Source: Phytophthora sp. 'mugwort' (lineage: Eukaryota; Oomycota; Peronosporomycetes; Peronosporales; Peronosporaceae). Taken from it: a DNA stretch of 64,000 bases. The translations under genes and the position numbers were made by a program. Positions 1 through 11,795 of this stretch are shown here, one piece after another. The notes under the pieces are model-generated. The model searched no databases and was not told the DNA's origin. It saw only the letters and a program-made list of their open reading frames with translations. The stretch lies in the NCBI GenBank assembly GCA_033558025.1, contig JAUCEF010000005.1, positions 2,542,001-2,606,000 on the forward strand, read 5' to 3'. Numbering within the stretch: the stretch's first letter is position 1; every line of letters starts with the position of its first letter.

Positions 1-417
1 GTTCTGAAAAACAGGCGCGAGTCACTGAAGGAGTTGCGGACGCAGGTTACTGATGAATTTACGATGAAGATCATTTTGATGTGGACGACGGCTTGCGCAT
101 ACTCCACAGCATGCTGCTTGATTCCAGCGATGAGTGGGATGACTCCGATATTTCGTCAAGTGAAGACGAAGACGATAGCTTTCTCGATAACTACGATTCT
201 ACCGACGACGATCCATCCATCTTTCAGTTAAGCAGCAAGCCGTTGCGATATGACAAGATCCAGGGGGATACTGTGGCTGCGCTCTCAGGGAAGTATATAA
301 CCGCTGTTTCCGACTCAATAATTCCGCAGCAGCAGACCGGTCGGGATTGGCATTGATTAGCAGAGTTGTTTGAACAACCTCACAACTGGAATTACAGATG
401 CGAACTGGAGCGCTTCT
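1..417. other. Gene-poor stretch with an acidic ORF remnant
   Basis: No complete gene is recognised here. On the plus strand, an open frame from about 57 to 356 encodes a very acidic, Ser/Asp-rich peptide containing runs such as SSDEWDDSDISSSEDEDD. It has no good start codon and two adjacent TGA codons lie just upstream at 51-56. It could be the tail of an exon entering from outside the window or a transposon-derived fragment. I do not recognise its family. Confidence 0.4.
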
Positions 418-657
418 TGTTGAGGTTGGGTCGTGGACCTCGAGATATCCACCGATATGTGAGCGTCAGCAGATGCGACAGATCCTGTGACTGATACTGT
501 ATACCACGCCATCGTGTGGCTGTGAGAGCACGAGGCGAGTTGGGGAGCTAATACGGGGAATAGGATGCAGGGTAAGACGAATGACTCTTTCGCTTTTGCG
601 TAGTAAACCCCATTGCGTTAGTGCTGACAAGCCCGATCTGAGGGTTGGCTTTCAACA
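418..657 (+). repeat. 5' LTR of a Ty1/copia-type retrotransposon
   Basis: A 240-bp segment starts TGTTGAGG and ends TTTCAACA, so its ends form the short TGTTGA...TCAACA inverted repeat expected of an LTR. It is followed at once by a primer-binding-like sequence and then the gag-like ATG at 672. No matching 3' LTR is seen in the window, because the element is broken at about 3,640. The boundaries rest on the terminal inverted repeat and the adjacent PBS, not on an LTR pair. Confidence 0.55.
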
Positions 658-670
658 GGTTTTGAGCCCA
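658..670 (+). other. Putative primer-binding site of the copia element
   Basis: The sequence GGTTTTGAGCCC directly after the LTR resembles the GGTTATGAGCCC or GGTTATGGGCCC sites that many copia elements use to prime from the anticodon region of half-cut initiator Met-tRNA. There is one mismatch to the pattern I know. Its position, 0 bp after the LTR and just before the gag ATG at 672, fits this role. Confidence 0.45.
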
Positions 671-671
671 A

Positions 672-3640
672 ATGACCAACGACAAAGTCGCTCGCGACGA
701 CGCTCCCGCGCCGGTGCAAGCGCTCGTTACCAACCGCGAAAGGTTCGGTATGGTAGATGACGTCGAAGAAGAGAGCACCACTGTTGCTCGTGAAGGGGCA
801 ACAGCAACAACTCCGACGACCGCGGAGCGGACGGACGAGACATCACACCCGAACTTCTGGATCTCATGCGTGGACTAGCAGGGAGACTTGAGCGACTCGA
901 GCAGTCACAGTCGAAGAAGGAAAGATCGAGGGCAACGGAAATGGAGCAGGTGACTCTAACGCGCCCATGACACCACCTATGAATTCAGGTTTATTCGCCA
1001 CGGACTTCGGGCGTCGAGCCAGGATGCACACATTGATTCTCTGGCCGGATCGCCAGAAACGCCGCACACAGGAACGCCACGCAGGCCATCGATGCAGCCG
1101 CAGTATTTTTGTCAGCCCGGATATGGCATGCCGATTTCGCAACTGCAACGACTCTACGCCTGGGTGTTCAAGAGGGTCAGCCAGCAGTGGCACCACCACC
1201 GCGTTAAGACGGACAATATTAGGCTGGAGCAGGAGGCTTCCAAGCGCATAACCAGAACATCGTGGTACGTTATCCTGACGCACGACAGAAACTCGCACAA
1301 ACCGTTCGACGGCAAGGAGTTATAGTCGGCCTAGGATTCGCTTTCTTAGAGTGGGGCCGCAGGTCTGAGCAGCAAGTAAACATCGCTCACTCAGCGTGCG
1401 GGTTCGCGTGGCCTGAAGATGTAAAGGCGAAACTGCTTGGATACTACTTGTCCGGCACATCAGATATATATTACCACAAGCAGGTCGAGGCCTGGTGGGG
1501 ACAACTACCTACTCTACAGTACGTGATGGAGAGAATGCTTGAAAGTTTCAAGACTAACGTCATCACGGCTCAGGCGATGAAGTTGTTCACAGCGCCCAAG
1601 GACTTCAAACGGACGTGGCCGGAGCACTACATGTACTTGGTGGCTATTTCGGAGGCGTTGGAGGCGGTGCCGATTACCTAGTCCTCAACAATATCGTGCA
1701 GTATGCGTCCGCGGACTTGCGTACCGTACGGATGGCAAAGGTCGACAGCATAAGGAACGACTACCTACAGCGAGCCGAGGGGCTCGCTCACTTTGCGCAA
1801 GCGTGGGAGCTCGAGCCTGGGAGACACAATAATCTGGACAAGGAAGTCGTTGCTACAGTAGGTGAGCGACGCAAAGCGGAGACACGGCGGTGTTATTTAT
1901 GTAATCAGGTAGGGCATCTGCGCGCATTGCCCAGAGCGTGGCCGAGGCCACAAGAAGGAGCCTGACCTGACGCTAGCCGTGAAGGACAAGTCGGCTGAGG
2001 CTGTGGCGAGTGGATTCTTGGCAGCGATTCGAGCAGGCACTTGGTGAGTAACGAGTCGTGGCTTTATGAGGTCGAGTCGTGCGACGACACGTGTCTGCAG
2101 CCCAACGGTGAGTCGTTGAAGGTGATTAAGAAGGGCACAATAACACTGCGGGTGACGGCGTGCGGGAACGAAAAAATCTTGAAATTGACGAACTTGTATT
2201 ACGCGCAGGGAGTCATGCATAATCTCATCTCTTACGGAAAATTGAACGAGAAAGGTTACACACTGACTTTTGCAATGGTCAGCGAGTGGTGGTGTCCAAG
2301 CACGGCGACACCGTGGCATTTAATGTTGGCTGCGGCGCAACGTGCTCGTGGTGCGTGAAGAAGTGGAGAATATGCGCGAGAGCCTGGTGGACGTAACCAT
2401 GGTTACTCTAGATCACGAAGCGAACGCGTCGGCCGATGTGTCCGTTGCGGTGCAGAAGGTCACGCTGGTGGGGTTTCATAGGCGCTTAGGACACCTAAGA
2501 TTCGACGCTATAGAGCGCCTGCCCCGCGCTCCGTGCTCAGGCATCGAGATCACTGACTTAGACACGTCAATTGCCTTACTTGTGCACAAGGAAAGCAGGC
2601 GAAAACTGACAGTCGGGCAAGGACAGCGGGGATCATTCCGATCGATAGAGCGTCTGTGTGATCTGCTCGGACCTGAAGGGCCCGACGAACCCGAGGGATC
2701 GACCCAACAACCGGTATATGGTCAATTTTGTGGACCATAAGAGCAGTTATTGCAGAGTGTTCGTCGCACGCACCAAGGACGCTGCAGCGAAGCAGTTTAA
2801 ACACTTCCTTGCTTACTTCGAGAAACGTTTGAATTGCAAGATACGTGTTCTTATAACGGACTCAGGCTGCGAGTACAAGAATGTAGACTTATTCATCAAG
2901 CGTATGGGAGTGGGAGGCAGAGAAGTGAGGCTCGAAATCAAGTAAGCAATGACAAGGCAGAGCGGATGCATCGCACGATCATGAATATGGCTAGATGCAT
3001 GATTTTTGCGAGCGGCCTCCCTTTGAACTTCTGGGGAGACGCGGCGCAGTATGCCGCATACATCCTAAACAGATCGCCGTCAAACTCGAATCCGGGCCGA
3101 GTTTCGCCGATGAAGATTCTGACCAAGCAGACTCCACAATTGGGCGAGGTCGTGGCCTTCGGCTCACCTTGCACGGTGTACCGCGACCCGCGAAAAAGAA
3201 CTTCTCTCATCGAGCCCAGCAGGGCGTGATCATTGGCATCGGTGAGGAGACTAAAGGCTATCGAACTATTTACAGAAGGATAGGGTCGTCGTTACGACCC
3301 AACACGTGAAGCACATTGAAACTCTGGATAAGACGCAGAACGAGCAGATTCAGTGCTTGTACCTGCGAGAGGACTCAGCCGACGCTGAGGAGGAGCATTC
3401 CAACGAGAGCGCAAGGTCCGCCGAGGCGAGCGACGCTGGAAGCGCAGCAGCCACGAGTGGCAGCGAGAAGAGTGCGAAGGGACGCGGAGAGAATTCTAGA
3501 AAGAAGAAGGGCTGGACTCGAGAACGACCAGTGACCAGGTCGAGGGGCCGCAGACCTACGAATGATGCGGTCGAGTCCGCACAGCAGGAGGAGAAAACAC
3601 AGGATGTCGTTAGCAACGTCATTGAAGCGGACCATAAGAA
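672..3640 (+). pseudogene. Degenerate Ty1/copia gag-protease-integrase
   Basis: Pieces of a copia polyprotein lie in order but in shifting frames. They are a gag N-terminus from the ATG at 672; a gag core around 1,340-1,965, ending in a damaged zinc knuckle (CYLCNQVGHL, final Cys out of frame); a protease-like segment with the NLIS.GKL pattern near 2,220-2,250; the GAG-pre-integrase HRRLGHL motif near 2,485; integrase core pieces near 2,700-2,900 (including ITDSGCEYKN); and a C-terminal integrase part (KAERMHRTIMNMAR, FWGDAAQYAAYILNR) at 2,955-3,220. A Ser/Glu/Arg-rich linker follows to about 3,620. The reverse transcriptase and RNase H that should come next are missing, replaced at about 3,640 by pogo sequence in the opposite orientation. 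Many stops and frame changes make it non-functional. Confidence 0.8.
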
Positions 3641-4545
3641 CTATGGAGCTGCAGATCTCTTGCGGAACACACGAGAACGTCTCGCCTTACCAATAATAGC
3701 GGGGTCAAGCTTTTCCGTTCCACTCATATTGACGGCCACCCCAACTGTAGTACGTGTCTTGTCCTGTTTACTCCCCCGAATTCGTCGGTCAGCCAGGCCA
3801 ATGGTCTTTTGAGGCCGATGCCGATAAAACAGGCCCGTCTCATCGAAGTTAAAAACATCAATCGGGTCGTACCGGCTGATAACCTCTAGCAGGGCTGGCA
3901 TTGTCTGCATCGCTCCTTCTACATCCAGCGAAGCAGCCTCACCGTGTAGCGTGATCTCCTTGAAGCCATGCCGGGATTTAAAGGCAGCAAGCCATCCTTT
4001 CGAAAATCGAGGTTCTTGTGCCCGTAGACGCGGGGGCCGCTTAATGAAGCGCACTGAAAAGCATGCGGGCTATTTCTTGAATGATGCAGTTGATGATGGG
4101 AACGCTGTTTGCTTGCTGGGCAAGGACCCACAGCCGAAGTGCATCGTCGAGGGCCGGGTATCTCACCGTGTATCGAGTCTTTCGGGCATCTGGTACGGAT
4201 GGATCGTCGAGACGTCTTGGATGCTTGAAGATGTTTGATATGGTCGCTTGAGCTGGGACCTTGGATAGACTGAATTGCAGCCACCATTCCGCAAGCTCGC
4301 TTTGGGTCATCTTTGGCTCTCGGTTGCTCTTGTCGACCAGCATTCTCTTCTCTCCCTGCGTCATATTTCCTTGGCGGAGAGTCTTGCTCAGCATCGTCAG
4401 TTGGCACTGTAGCGGGGGTTCGTTGCTGGAAGGAATCGTAAATGCGAGCGCTGTTAAGTGTTGATTCTCTATCGCCACGAATGAATGGCACGCATCGTGC
4501 AACCTTTACCAAACTCCACCTCTCTAACAGATGATAATACCTCAA
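3641..4545 (-). pseudogene. Truncated pogo/Tigger-like DNA transposase
   Basis: On the minus strand, a CENP-B-like helix-turn-helix region (about 4,500-4,050, with MTQSELAEWWLQ) is followed, after a one-base frame change near 4,050, by the start of a DDE_1 domain. That part includes RFSKGWLAAFKSRHGF and the first catalytic Asp in VFNFDETGLFYR, with the conserved KARRSRVFR stretch near the end. The frame ends at TAG at 3,641, before the second and third acidic residues. The rest of the catalytic domain and the 3' terminal repeat are absent. It abuts the copia remnant head to head, which suggests a deletion or rearrangement that removed half of each element. Confidence 0.8.
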
Positions 4546-4717
4546 ACATGATATCTGATAGTATGTCGCGCGCTCCCTTTATAATTACTTGTGGGAGGGA
4601 GGGATGTCTGTATGTGGAGTATTTAAATTAAAATAGGATTTGGAAGGTGTCCGATAATGGTATGGCTGATAAATTATGGTTAGTCGATGATACGTTATTA
4701 TGCTACATCTACGACAT

Positions 4718-6667
4718 CTATGACGTAGTTCCGACTGGTGTGAAGCTACCATGTTGCTCTTGAACAAGCCACGCATCGTCGATCACCTGCCCGTAGAGCC
4801 CACGGGCTGCTGGGTTCTCAGGGTCGGCTTCTACCTGCTGCCAGTGCAGATGCGTTGCATTCATAACTTCCATGCGCGAGTAGCCAAAAATGGAGTTGCG
4901 GAACGCGTCCCAGGCCTCTTTGGGTCTCTCAAAGGACTTGCGCATGATCGACGTCAAATACTGGCCAGATGCACCGGTCAAAATGTGCGTGGTAGCGCGC
5001 ATGTTGCGTGTGCGCCTCCACGTCTGTGACTTGTATACGTCGAAAGCTCGCTCGTAGTTGTGCTGGTGGCCGCACAGATACAGGTCCACACCATACAGAA
5101 AAAACTTATCCTCGAGTTTGTCCCGCAGCATCGCGGCTTTATCACCGCAGTTTGTATCGTCTGAGGTGCAGTACATGGGGCGGTGCCCAATTACCACTAG
5201 CCATGGAGTCTGCTCGCGGTTTGCATTGGCCTTGGCAAGATCATGCTCTAACCAGGCTTCCTGTCGCGCGATCACGTCTCCGTCCACATCGAATGTTTTC
5301 TTGAAATAAATCTCCGTGGAGATAATCGTGAAGTGCACAAGCCCCACGTCAAAGGAGTAGAACCAATTGTTGGGGACTTCTTTGGGATCTTTATCCTTCG
5401 CGCGTCCGCCCACATGCACAGTCCGCACACCGTCGTTGTCGTTGCTGGGCATGAGGCGGAAACGTTGCGAGTAATGGCTGAACACGTTGTGAGTCTCGTG
5501 GTTGCCCGGGCACACCATGAAGGGCACGCTAGCAGCAATCGGCTCGATCTCCTGCATGAAAATATCTCCGACATGACCGTCTATCATGTTCAGATCGTAG
5601 GCGTAGTCTCCAACGGACACGACGCCATCCACGACTCCTTGTGCGACTTCGGACTGCATCATCGGCAACGTGGCCGCGTTCTGATAGCCAATATCTCCCG
5701 TGACCAAGAACCGCACAGGCTTCGGCTTCTCTCCAGGAGTCAGCGGCGCTGGTGCAGTCTTGGTAACATACGGAATGGACCATGACGCGTAGTGCGCATT
5801 GCCCACAACGTACGTGTACCTCTTGTCGGACTTGAGTCCCACCAGCCTCACTACATGCAGCCATCGCTTGGACTTCTTTTCGCCATCATCCTCAAACAGA
5901 GTCGTGTTGGCCCAGGCAGTCACGGGTGTGGCATTTGGTCCTTCAATCTCGATGTGAGCATGATAGCCTTCCACCATTTGTAGCTGAGCGTCTCCTTCCC
6001 CGCAAAACTCCTTGGTCATCCACTGCACCGCCAAGCTGCCCGAGGTCCGTCCGTATGCCGTGTGTACGTGCTTTGGGCGGCATCGTTCTGCTTTGTCTCC
6101 TCGGAATGGGAGGTTGACGCCCAGACGATGCACTGCTGACCAGCCGTGGAAAACCGAGCCGACGATGAACTCATAAGACGCACCGTGTATTACCTCCGGG
6201 AGATTGATGAACGCCGTGTGCGTTGTGAACGTGGCTCCACCCGTCGTGTATGTAATCGCCTCTTTCCTTGCGAAAGGCTCCTCGCTGCCTCCAGTGACGA
6301 GCATCGTGTCATTGTCGCCCAGTCGACGGTAACGTACCTCCACGTCCGCAGCCACGTCGTGGCACGAACGCCACGGGTTCGCGAGTGCAGGGCTCAGGTC
6401 GTGCGCTTTCTGAAGTTTCACCTTGCGGATGTAGGTACGCCGCGTGGCCCACTCCACAACGGCGTGCGTGCCAACGACGGACGAGCGGATGTCATAAGGC
6501 ACGCAGTTCTCTACCTCGCGCTTCTCGAAGTCGTCGGCGTTCTCCGGCTCCTGTTCGCGCGCGACGACGGCGGCGCGCGGAGGCGGAGGCGCTGCGAATG
6601 AAGATACGCCGACGGCTAGTACTGCCAGCAGCAAGATCAGCAGATATGAAGTCTTGGGCATCGCCAT
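4718..6667 (-). CDS. Purple acid phosphatase, secreted or endomembrane
   Basis: This encodes a 649-residue metallophosphatase that hydrolyses phosphate monoesters with a binuclear metal centre. The N-terminus has a hydrophobic signal peptide (YLLILLLAVLAVGVSSF), so the product enters the secretory pathway. A fibronectin-III-like N-terminal domain precedes the catalytic domain. All five family motifs are present in order: GDIG, GDYAY, GNHE, VVIGHRPMY and GHQHNYER, so it should be active. The start is the ATG at 6,667; the frame is open five codons further upstream only with a TTG. No intron is needed. It ends about 170 bp from the pogo remnant. Oomycetes carry several such phosphatases for phosphate scavenging, so an extracellular or vacuolar role is likely but not shown. 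Confidence 0.93.
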   Translation of the reverse strand: MAMPKTSYLLILLLAVLAVGVSSFAAPPPPRAAVVAREQEPENADDFEKREVENCVPYDIRSSVVGTHAVVEWATRRTYIRKVKLQKAHDLSPALANPWRSCHDVAADVEVRYRRLGDNDTMLVTGGSEEPFARKEAITYTTGGATFTTHTAFINLPEVIHGASYEFIVGSVFHGWSAVHRLGVNLPFRGDKAERCRPKHVHTAYGRTSGSLAVQWMTKEFCGEGDAQLQMVEGYHAHIEIEGPNATPVTAWANTTLFEDDGEKKSKRWLHVVRLVGLKSDKRYTYVVGNAHYASWSIPYVTKTAPAPLTPGEKPKPVRFLVTGDIGYQNAATLPMMQSEVAQGVVDGVVSVGDYAYDLNMIDGHVGDIFMQEIEPIAASVPFMVCPGNHETHNVFSHYSQRFRLMPSNDNDGVRTVHVGGRAKDKDPKEVPNNWFYSFDVGLVHFTIISTEIYFKKTFDVDGDVIARQEAWLEHDLAKANANREQTPWLVVIGHRPMYCTSDDTNCGDKAAMLRDKLEDKFFLYGVDLYLCGHQHNYERAFDVYKSQTWRRTRNMRATTHILTGASGQYLTSIMRKSFERPKEAWDAFRNSIFGYSRMEVMNATHLHWQQVEADPENPAARGLYGQVIDDAWLVQEQHGSFTPVGTTS

Positions 6668-7799
6668 ATTGTCGAGCGCCAAGCGGATTTGAGACTGCCT
6701 GTTGCCGTTCCTGTTGTCACATGGCTACCGAAAATGCAACAGATGCGGGGTTACCAAATTTGAGTATGAGAGGGAATCTGTTGCTTGGTGAAAGGTCATT
6801 GGTCAACTCAATGTAAAACTGAGTTTCCTGGGTTTTACGACCAAAAAACTTGATACAAACGCAATATTACAAGTGAATTAGGAGGAAATCATCCCGATTT
6901 TAAGGACAGAACGCGTGTCAAGGTTGGCTAAAACGGCAAACATACAGTTTGCGGAAATTTGAAGACGCGAATGTGTCCAAGCTTTCCATGGCGGTGCTGA
7001 TGATGACGATGTGAAGCGTTGGCAGCGTCTCTTGCTCAGCTGTGGCCGCCCCAGTTCCATCACGCAAACGGCAAAAATCCGGAAATTGATTTAGCGCTAC
7101 GGTTTCATACGCATAACCGATAACTAAACGCAGTTGCGAGGCGGCTAAAGTGGCCTCTGCCGGATCGAAGGGATCTATATCATGTAAACCAACATTGATG
7201 ACTGGTATTGGTCTCAGAACGTACGAATTAATTCTCCCGCGGAGACCGCAAGAGCTCATTTCTTTTACTGCGTGTGGTACAGCTTGAATTTACCGTTCCC
7301 ATTTAACGCCTCGGAAGGATGTCCATCTTTACAACAGGCACATTGAGTTTCACAAAAGCTGGCATTTCGCATCATTATCAACTTGAAAAAGGCGACCCTG
7401 TCGTTAAGCTCTAAGGAATACGTCGTTTGCCCAGGTATGGACCTTAGTGCAACTCCAAACTATACAAGGCGCATGCTCTTGTTTCATAATATACAGTCAA
7501 GCCGGATACATTTCAGCAATTTGACGAGAAAGAAACTCGTGCATATAGCTGTACGGTACTTCGAAGGGCTTATTTATTATCCATACATTGTATGCATAGT
7601 TTAGTGGCACAAGACCTGTGCAGTACCGGTAGCCCTTTCCAATACCGGTAGCTATTCCGCAACTTTGCACTTACGCTGCTCATTCCACTCGTTCAATTCT
7701 GTCCAATCAGCATGCTCACCCGCGGAACGTCAAAATAGACCTAGAAACGTACCAGACTCCAATCAATCGCCGCAGCATACATAGATCCAAGTGACGACC
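6668..7799. other. Divergent intergenic region between phosphatase and CARS
   Basis: This 1.1-kb stretch must hold the promoters of the two divergent genes. A 113-codon minus-strand ORF (7,259-6,918, ATG start) is the only sizeable frame. It matches nothing I recognise and has no flanking splice signals that would extend it, so I do not call it as a gene. No RNA gene or transposon end was recognised. Confidence 0.4.
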
Positions 7800-9941
7800 A
7801 TGACGGACGCAATGTCCGACGTCCCCTCCGTGAAGCAGCCCACGTGGTACCCTCCGCGCCCCATCGAGGGCCTGACGGAGTACTGGGACACGCACTACCC
7901 GCTGCGCCTGTACAACAGCATGACGAGAACCAAGAATGCCTTCGTGCCCATGCAGGGCAAGCGCGTGCTCTGGTACATGTGCGGTCCGACGGTGTACGAC
8001 CAGACGCACCTGGGTCACGGACGTACCTACACGTGCTTTGACTACGTTCGCCGTATCCTGGAGGACTACTTTGGCCTGGAGGTGGAGCTAGTCATGAACA
8101 TCACGGACGTCGACGACAAGATCATCTTGCGTGCTGCCGAGACAGGCTGGCTCGAGGCCAACCCGGGAAAGGAGCTACCCAACGATAAGGACGAGAAGGC
8201 CAAGCTTGTTATGGAATGGGCCGCCCAGCAACCCGCCGAGAACAACATGCGCCGCACGCGCGAGCTGTCCAAGTTCTGGGAAAAGTCGTTCCTGGACGAC
8301 ATGGCCGCGCTCAACATCAAAACCCCTACGGTGATCACCCGTGTGAGCGAGTATGTGCCCGAGGTAGTCGAGTTCGTGGAGGGCATCATTAAGAACGGCT
8401 TCGCCTACGAGAGCAACGAATCCGTGTACTTTGACACGGCGGCGTTCGGAAGCTCCAAGGGCAAGGCATACGGCAAGCTCCTGCCGGAGAACGTCGGACA
8501 GTCCGAGCTGCTTGCGGAAGGTGAGGGCGCGCTATCGGCTGGACAGACAGACAAACGCAACGCCAGCGACTTCGCCCTGTGGAAAAAGTCCAAGAGCGGC
8601 GAGCCGTTCTGGCCCTCGCCCTGGGGTGAGGGACGTCCAGGATGGCACATTGAATGCTCGGCTATGGCGAGTGATGCGCTTAAGCACCTGGCTGGCGGCA
8701 AGATTGATGTCCACTCGGGTGGAATTGACCTGCGATTCCCGCACCACGACAACGAGATCGCGCAGTCCGAAGCGTACTTTGATTTCTCACAGTGGGTCAA
8801 CTACTTTGTGCACACGGGTCATCTGAACATTGAGGGCCTGAAGATGTCGAAGAGTCTGAAGAACTTTGTCAAAATCCAAGAGGCGCTCCTGGACAACTCG
8901 CCTCGCCAGCTACGTTTTCTGTTCCTGCTGCACAAGTACAACGTACCCATGGATTACAATGATAACTCGATGGATGAGGCCGTTGGCGTCGACCGCTTTT
9001 TCACGGAGTTCTTCGCCAACGTCAAGGCTCGCCTTCGTGAGCTTGGCGTGGAGAAGACCCAAAAGTGGACACCCGTGGAGAAGACGCTGCATGGTGCTTT
9101 GCTCGACTGCAAGGAGAAGGTGTTTCGCGCGCTCAGCGATGACATTAACACGCCGTTGGCGCTGCTGCACCTGCAGCAGCTGGCCAAGGAGGTTAACCGC
9201 TACATGGCGGGAGACATCGAGAAACAGGCCTCTATGCTGATTCGCGCCAGTGCGGAGTATATCACGCGCATCCTGTCGATCTTTGGCCTTGTCACGTCGG
9301 CCACAGACATTGGGTTTCCCCTCAGCTCGGGCGCTACTGGCGGTAGTGACCGCGAGACCGTTCTCACACCAGTGCTAGACATCTTTGCGCAGTTCCGTGA
9401 TGAGGTCCGCGAGGCTGCTCGCTCTGCTGCTGCGGAAGGCGGCGATGCTAAGGCTCTTGCTAACGCGGTGCTGCGTCTGTGCGACGTTGTGCGCGACGAG
9501 AAGCTGCCGTACGCTGGTGTACGTCTGGAAGACCGCTCTGCTGGCGCCGCAGTGTGGAAACTGGCTAACAAGAACGAGCTGATTGAGGAGCTTGAGAAGA
9601 AGAAACAGGAGAAAATCAGGAAGGAGGAGCAAAAGCGCCTGCGATTGGAGGAGGAGGCCCGCAAGAAGGCGGAGCTGGCTGAAAAGGCCAAGATTTCTCC
9701 CAACGAGATGTTCTTGGGCATGAAAGACAAGTACTCCAAGTTTGATGACAATGTAAGGGTTACGTTGGGGTACGGTCCGTATTTGTGGGATACGCTGACC
9801 TAGTTGTGTTTGTGTGTGCACTTGAAGGGTCTGCCGACGCACGATGCCGCGGGTGAGCCGTTGAGCAAGGGTCAGACGAAGAAGCTGGCTAAGGAGCAAG
9901 CCAAGCAAAAGACACTCTACGAGAAGCACAGCAGCAACTAG
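7800..9941 (+). CDS. CARS: Cysteinyl-tRNA synthetase
   Basis: A class I aminoacyl-tRNA synthetase that charges tRNA-Cys. Visible signatures are the zinc-ligand and HIGH region (MCGPTVYDQTHLGHGRTY), the WHIECSAM and HHDNE segments that complete the zinc and cysteine site, and the KMSKS loop (LKMSKSLKNF). The C-terminus has the Lys/Glu-rich charged extension usual for eukaryotic cytosolic enzymes. I start at the ATG at 7,800, since the frame extends nine bases upstream only with a GTG. A 75-bp intron (9,753-9,827, GTAAGG...GAAG) separates the last 37 residues. Unspliced, the frame would end at 9,803 and lose the GLPTHDAAGEPLSKGQ tail. The spliced protein is 688 residues. No organellar targeting sequence is obvious, so it is probably the cytosolic enzyme. 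Confidence 0.96.
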
Positions 9942-10468
9942 AACTAGGAAGAAGAAGGCATTTGACCCTGTTGGTACATGTAGTGGGTTAGATAACTGAT
10001 TTGTGTTGACATGTTACTGCGGATAAGACATGGCTTCACGGTGGATTGGCCTGCAGTGCAGACTGGAACCCAAATGAACCATCGTCAAAACAACGTCGGG
10101 CGAAGGTTCCCTGTTCGAGTCGGAGGAGGTATCCATTCTAAGTTTCCTTCAAAGCTAAAAAAACCTCCAGTGCGGTCTGCTAGAACTTCTCACTTCAACT
10201 TGTCAGTCTTACGTATGATTGGTTGAACGTCACCAACTTTAATTGGCCGAAACTAAAACAATGTTTCACTCCCATTCAATGAAAGCAACACCAAGCAAGC
10301 AGGTAATTAGCGTCGAATCCGTCTTTTTCAGGCGTCGACGGCGAGGCTATAGATGTCTACGAAGCGATCCCGCCCTGTTCATATCATTTCTCCAGGTCAT
10401 TGCACCCCTAACAATACCCTCTTCACCGCATTCTGCTGCATATTTTTCAGCATCAACCCACCCTCGAA
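9942..10468. other. Intergenic region upstream of eL6
   Basis: This is the 527 bp between the CARS stop and the eL6 start, and it must contain the CARS terminator and the eL6 promoter. A pyrimidine-rich stretch (10,370-10,450) precedes the eL6 ATG, as is common for ribosomal protein genes. No ORF with coding character, repeat or RNA gene was seen. Confidence 0.4.
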
Positions 10469-11622
10469 ATGGGCGTCCAGGAGCCCAAGAAGCGCGCCAA
10501 CTTTGAACTGGCCCGCGGCATCAACGCGATCTCCGCCAACAGCCTGGCCAAGACCAATGGCCGCGTGTTCGCCCACAGCGCGGCCAACAACAAGACCAAG
10601 GCCCAGAAGACCCCGGCGCAGCCCACGCACTCGACCAAGAAATGGTACCCGGCCGACTACATCCCCAAGCCTCTTGTGTCCGCTAAGACCAAGCGCAACA
10701 GCGTCAAGACTGCCAAGCTGCGCAAGTCCATCACGTCCGGTACAGTGCTCATCTTGCTGTCTGGACGCTTCCGTGGCAAGCGCGTGGTGTTCCTCAAGCA
10801 GCTGCCGTCGGGCACGCTGCTTGTGACTGGTGAGTCAAAGCTGCATTTATTCAGAGATATTCATCCACGACAATCGCCGGTATTCCGGTAGTGCAACCTT
10901 GACACTTGGAGTGGCACGGATCCTCACCCCATGCTCCATGTTGGCAATATGTTCTCCCCTTGACGGAGGATTGGCTTGTAAAGACGGCTTGGAGCACGCA
11001 GGTCTTCGTCGGCCCTTTGAACGGGTGGGGGAGAGGCGACCATTGCTAAAGATCTATCAGCTGAGGAATACCGGCTCGAGAGCCTGTCGCTGTTTCTGAC
11101 AGGTAGATGCGCTCTCTGTGCATTATTGCAGGTCCATACAAGGTAAACGGTGTGCCACTGCGTCGTGTGAATCAGGCTTTTGTCATTGCCACCTCGACGC
11201 GAATGGATCTGTCGGACGTGCAGCTACCGGAGATCGACGACGAGTACTTTACTAAGGACAAGCCGGCCAAGAAGAGCAACAAGGAGGAACGCTTTTTTGC
11301 GGCACAGCAATTCCCGGTACGTGGACGACTCTGTTGCTTGTAATGATCCTCTGTGTAGGTGTGGTCCCTGTAGAGCCAAATGGTTGGCCGTGAGTCTGCA
11401 AAATGCGCTTGGGATCGCAAAAGTTCCTCCATCTGTAGAACTGATGGTGGCTCTTGTGTCGCGCAGGCGGCGCGTGTGATTGCAGAGCAGCGAAAGAAGG
11501 ACCAGAAGGCGGTGGACGTCCTGCTCATGGAGAAGCTTGCGAGCGAGCCATATCTCCGCGAGTACCTGAACGCCAAGTTCTCTCTGACCAAAAAGGATCG
11601 CGTCCACGATATGCGCTTTTAA
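10469..11622 (+). CDS. RPL6: 60S ribosomal protein eL6
   Basis: A structural protein of the large ribosomal subunit, 233 residues from three exons: 10,469-10,829, 11,132-11,316 and 11,467-11,622. Recognisable eL6 features are the [20 protein letters not shown] core strand region, the [15 protein letters not shown] segment after intron 1, and the basic C-terminus. Phases agree (exon 1 ends with one base, completing Gly with exon 2). Intron 1 is 302 bp, much longer than the other introns in the window, and intron 2 is 150 bp. Long first introns in ribosomal protein genes can carry regulatory elements, but nothing specific was identified. The basic, Lys-rich N-terminal region fits a nucleolar, rRNA-binding protein. 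Confidence 0.95.
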
Positions 11623-11795
11623 GCTTAAGAACACGTGTGGGGTAGCATGATTCGGTGCAGCTCGGCATGACTCGACGACTCGGATAGGTACAGGATGTTA
11701 GGTTGAGCCGATTGATGGAATAACGTTGGCATGACGTGCAAATAAACAGAGACAAATTCATATTTACAGGACTTGGAACTTGGAGCATGCGAGGA

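Noticed and set aside
6918..7259. 113-codon minus-strand ORF between the phosphatase and CARS
   Set aside because: ATG-started but without recognisable family or promoter; kept only as a note in the intergenic entry.
7791..7799. Upstream GTG extension of cysteinyl-tRNA synthetase
   Set aside because: The frame is open to a GTG at 7,791, but nuclear genes start at ATG; the ATG at 7,800 is used.
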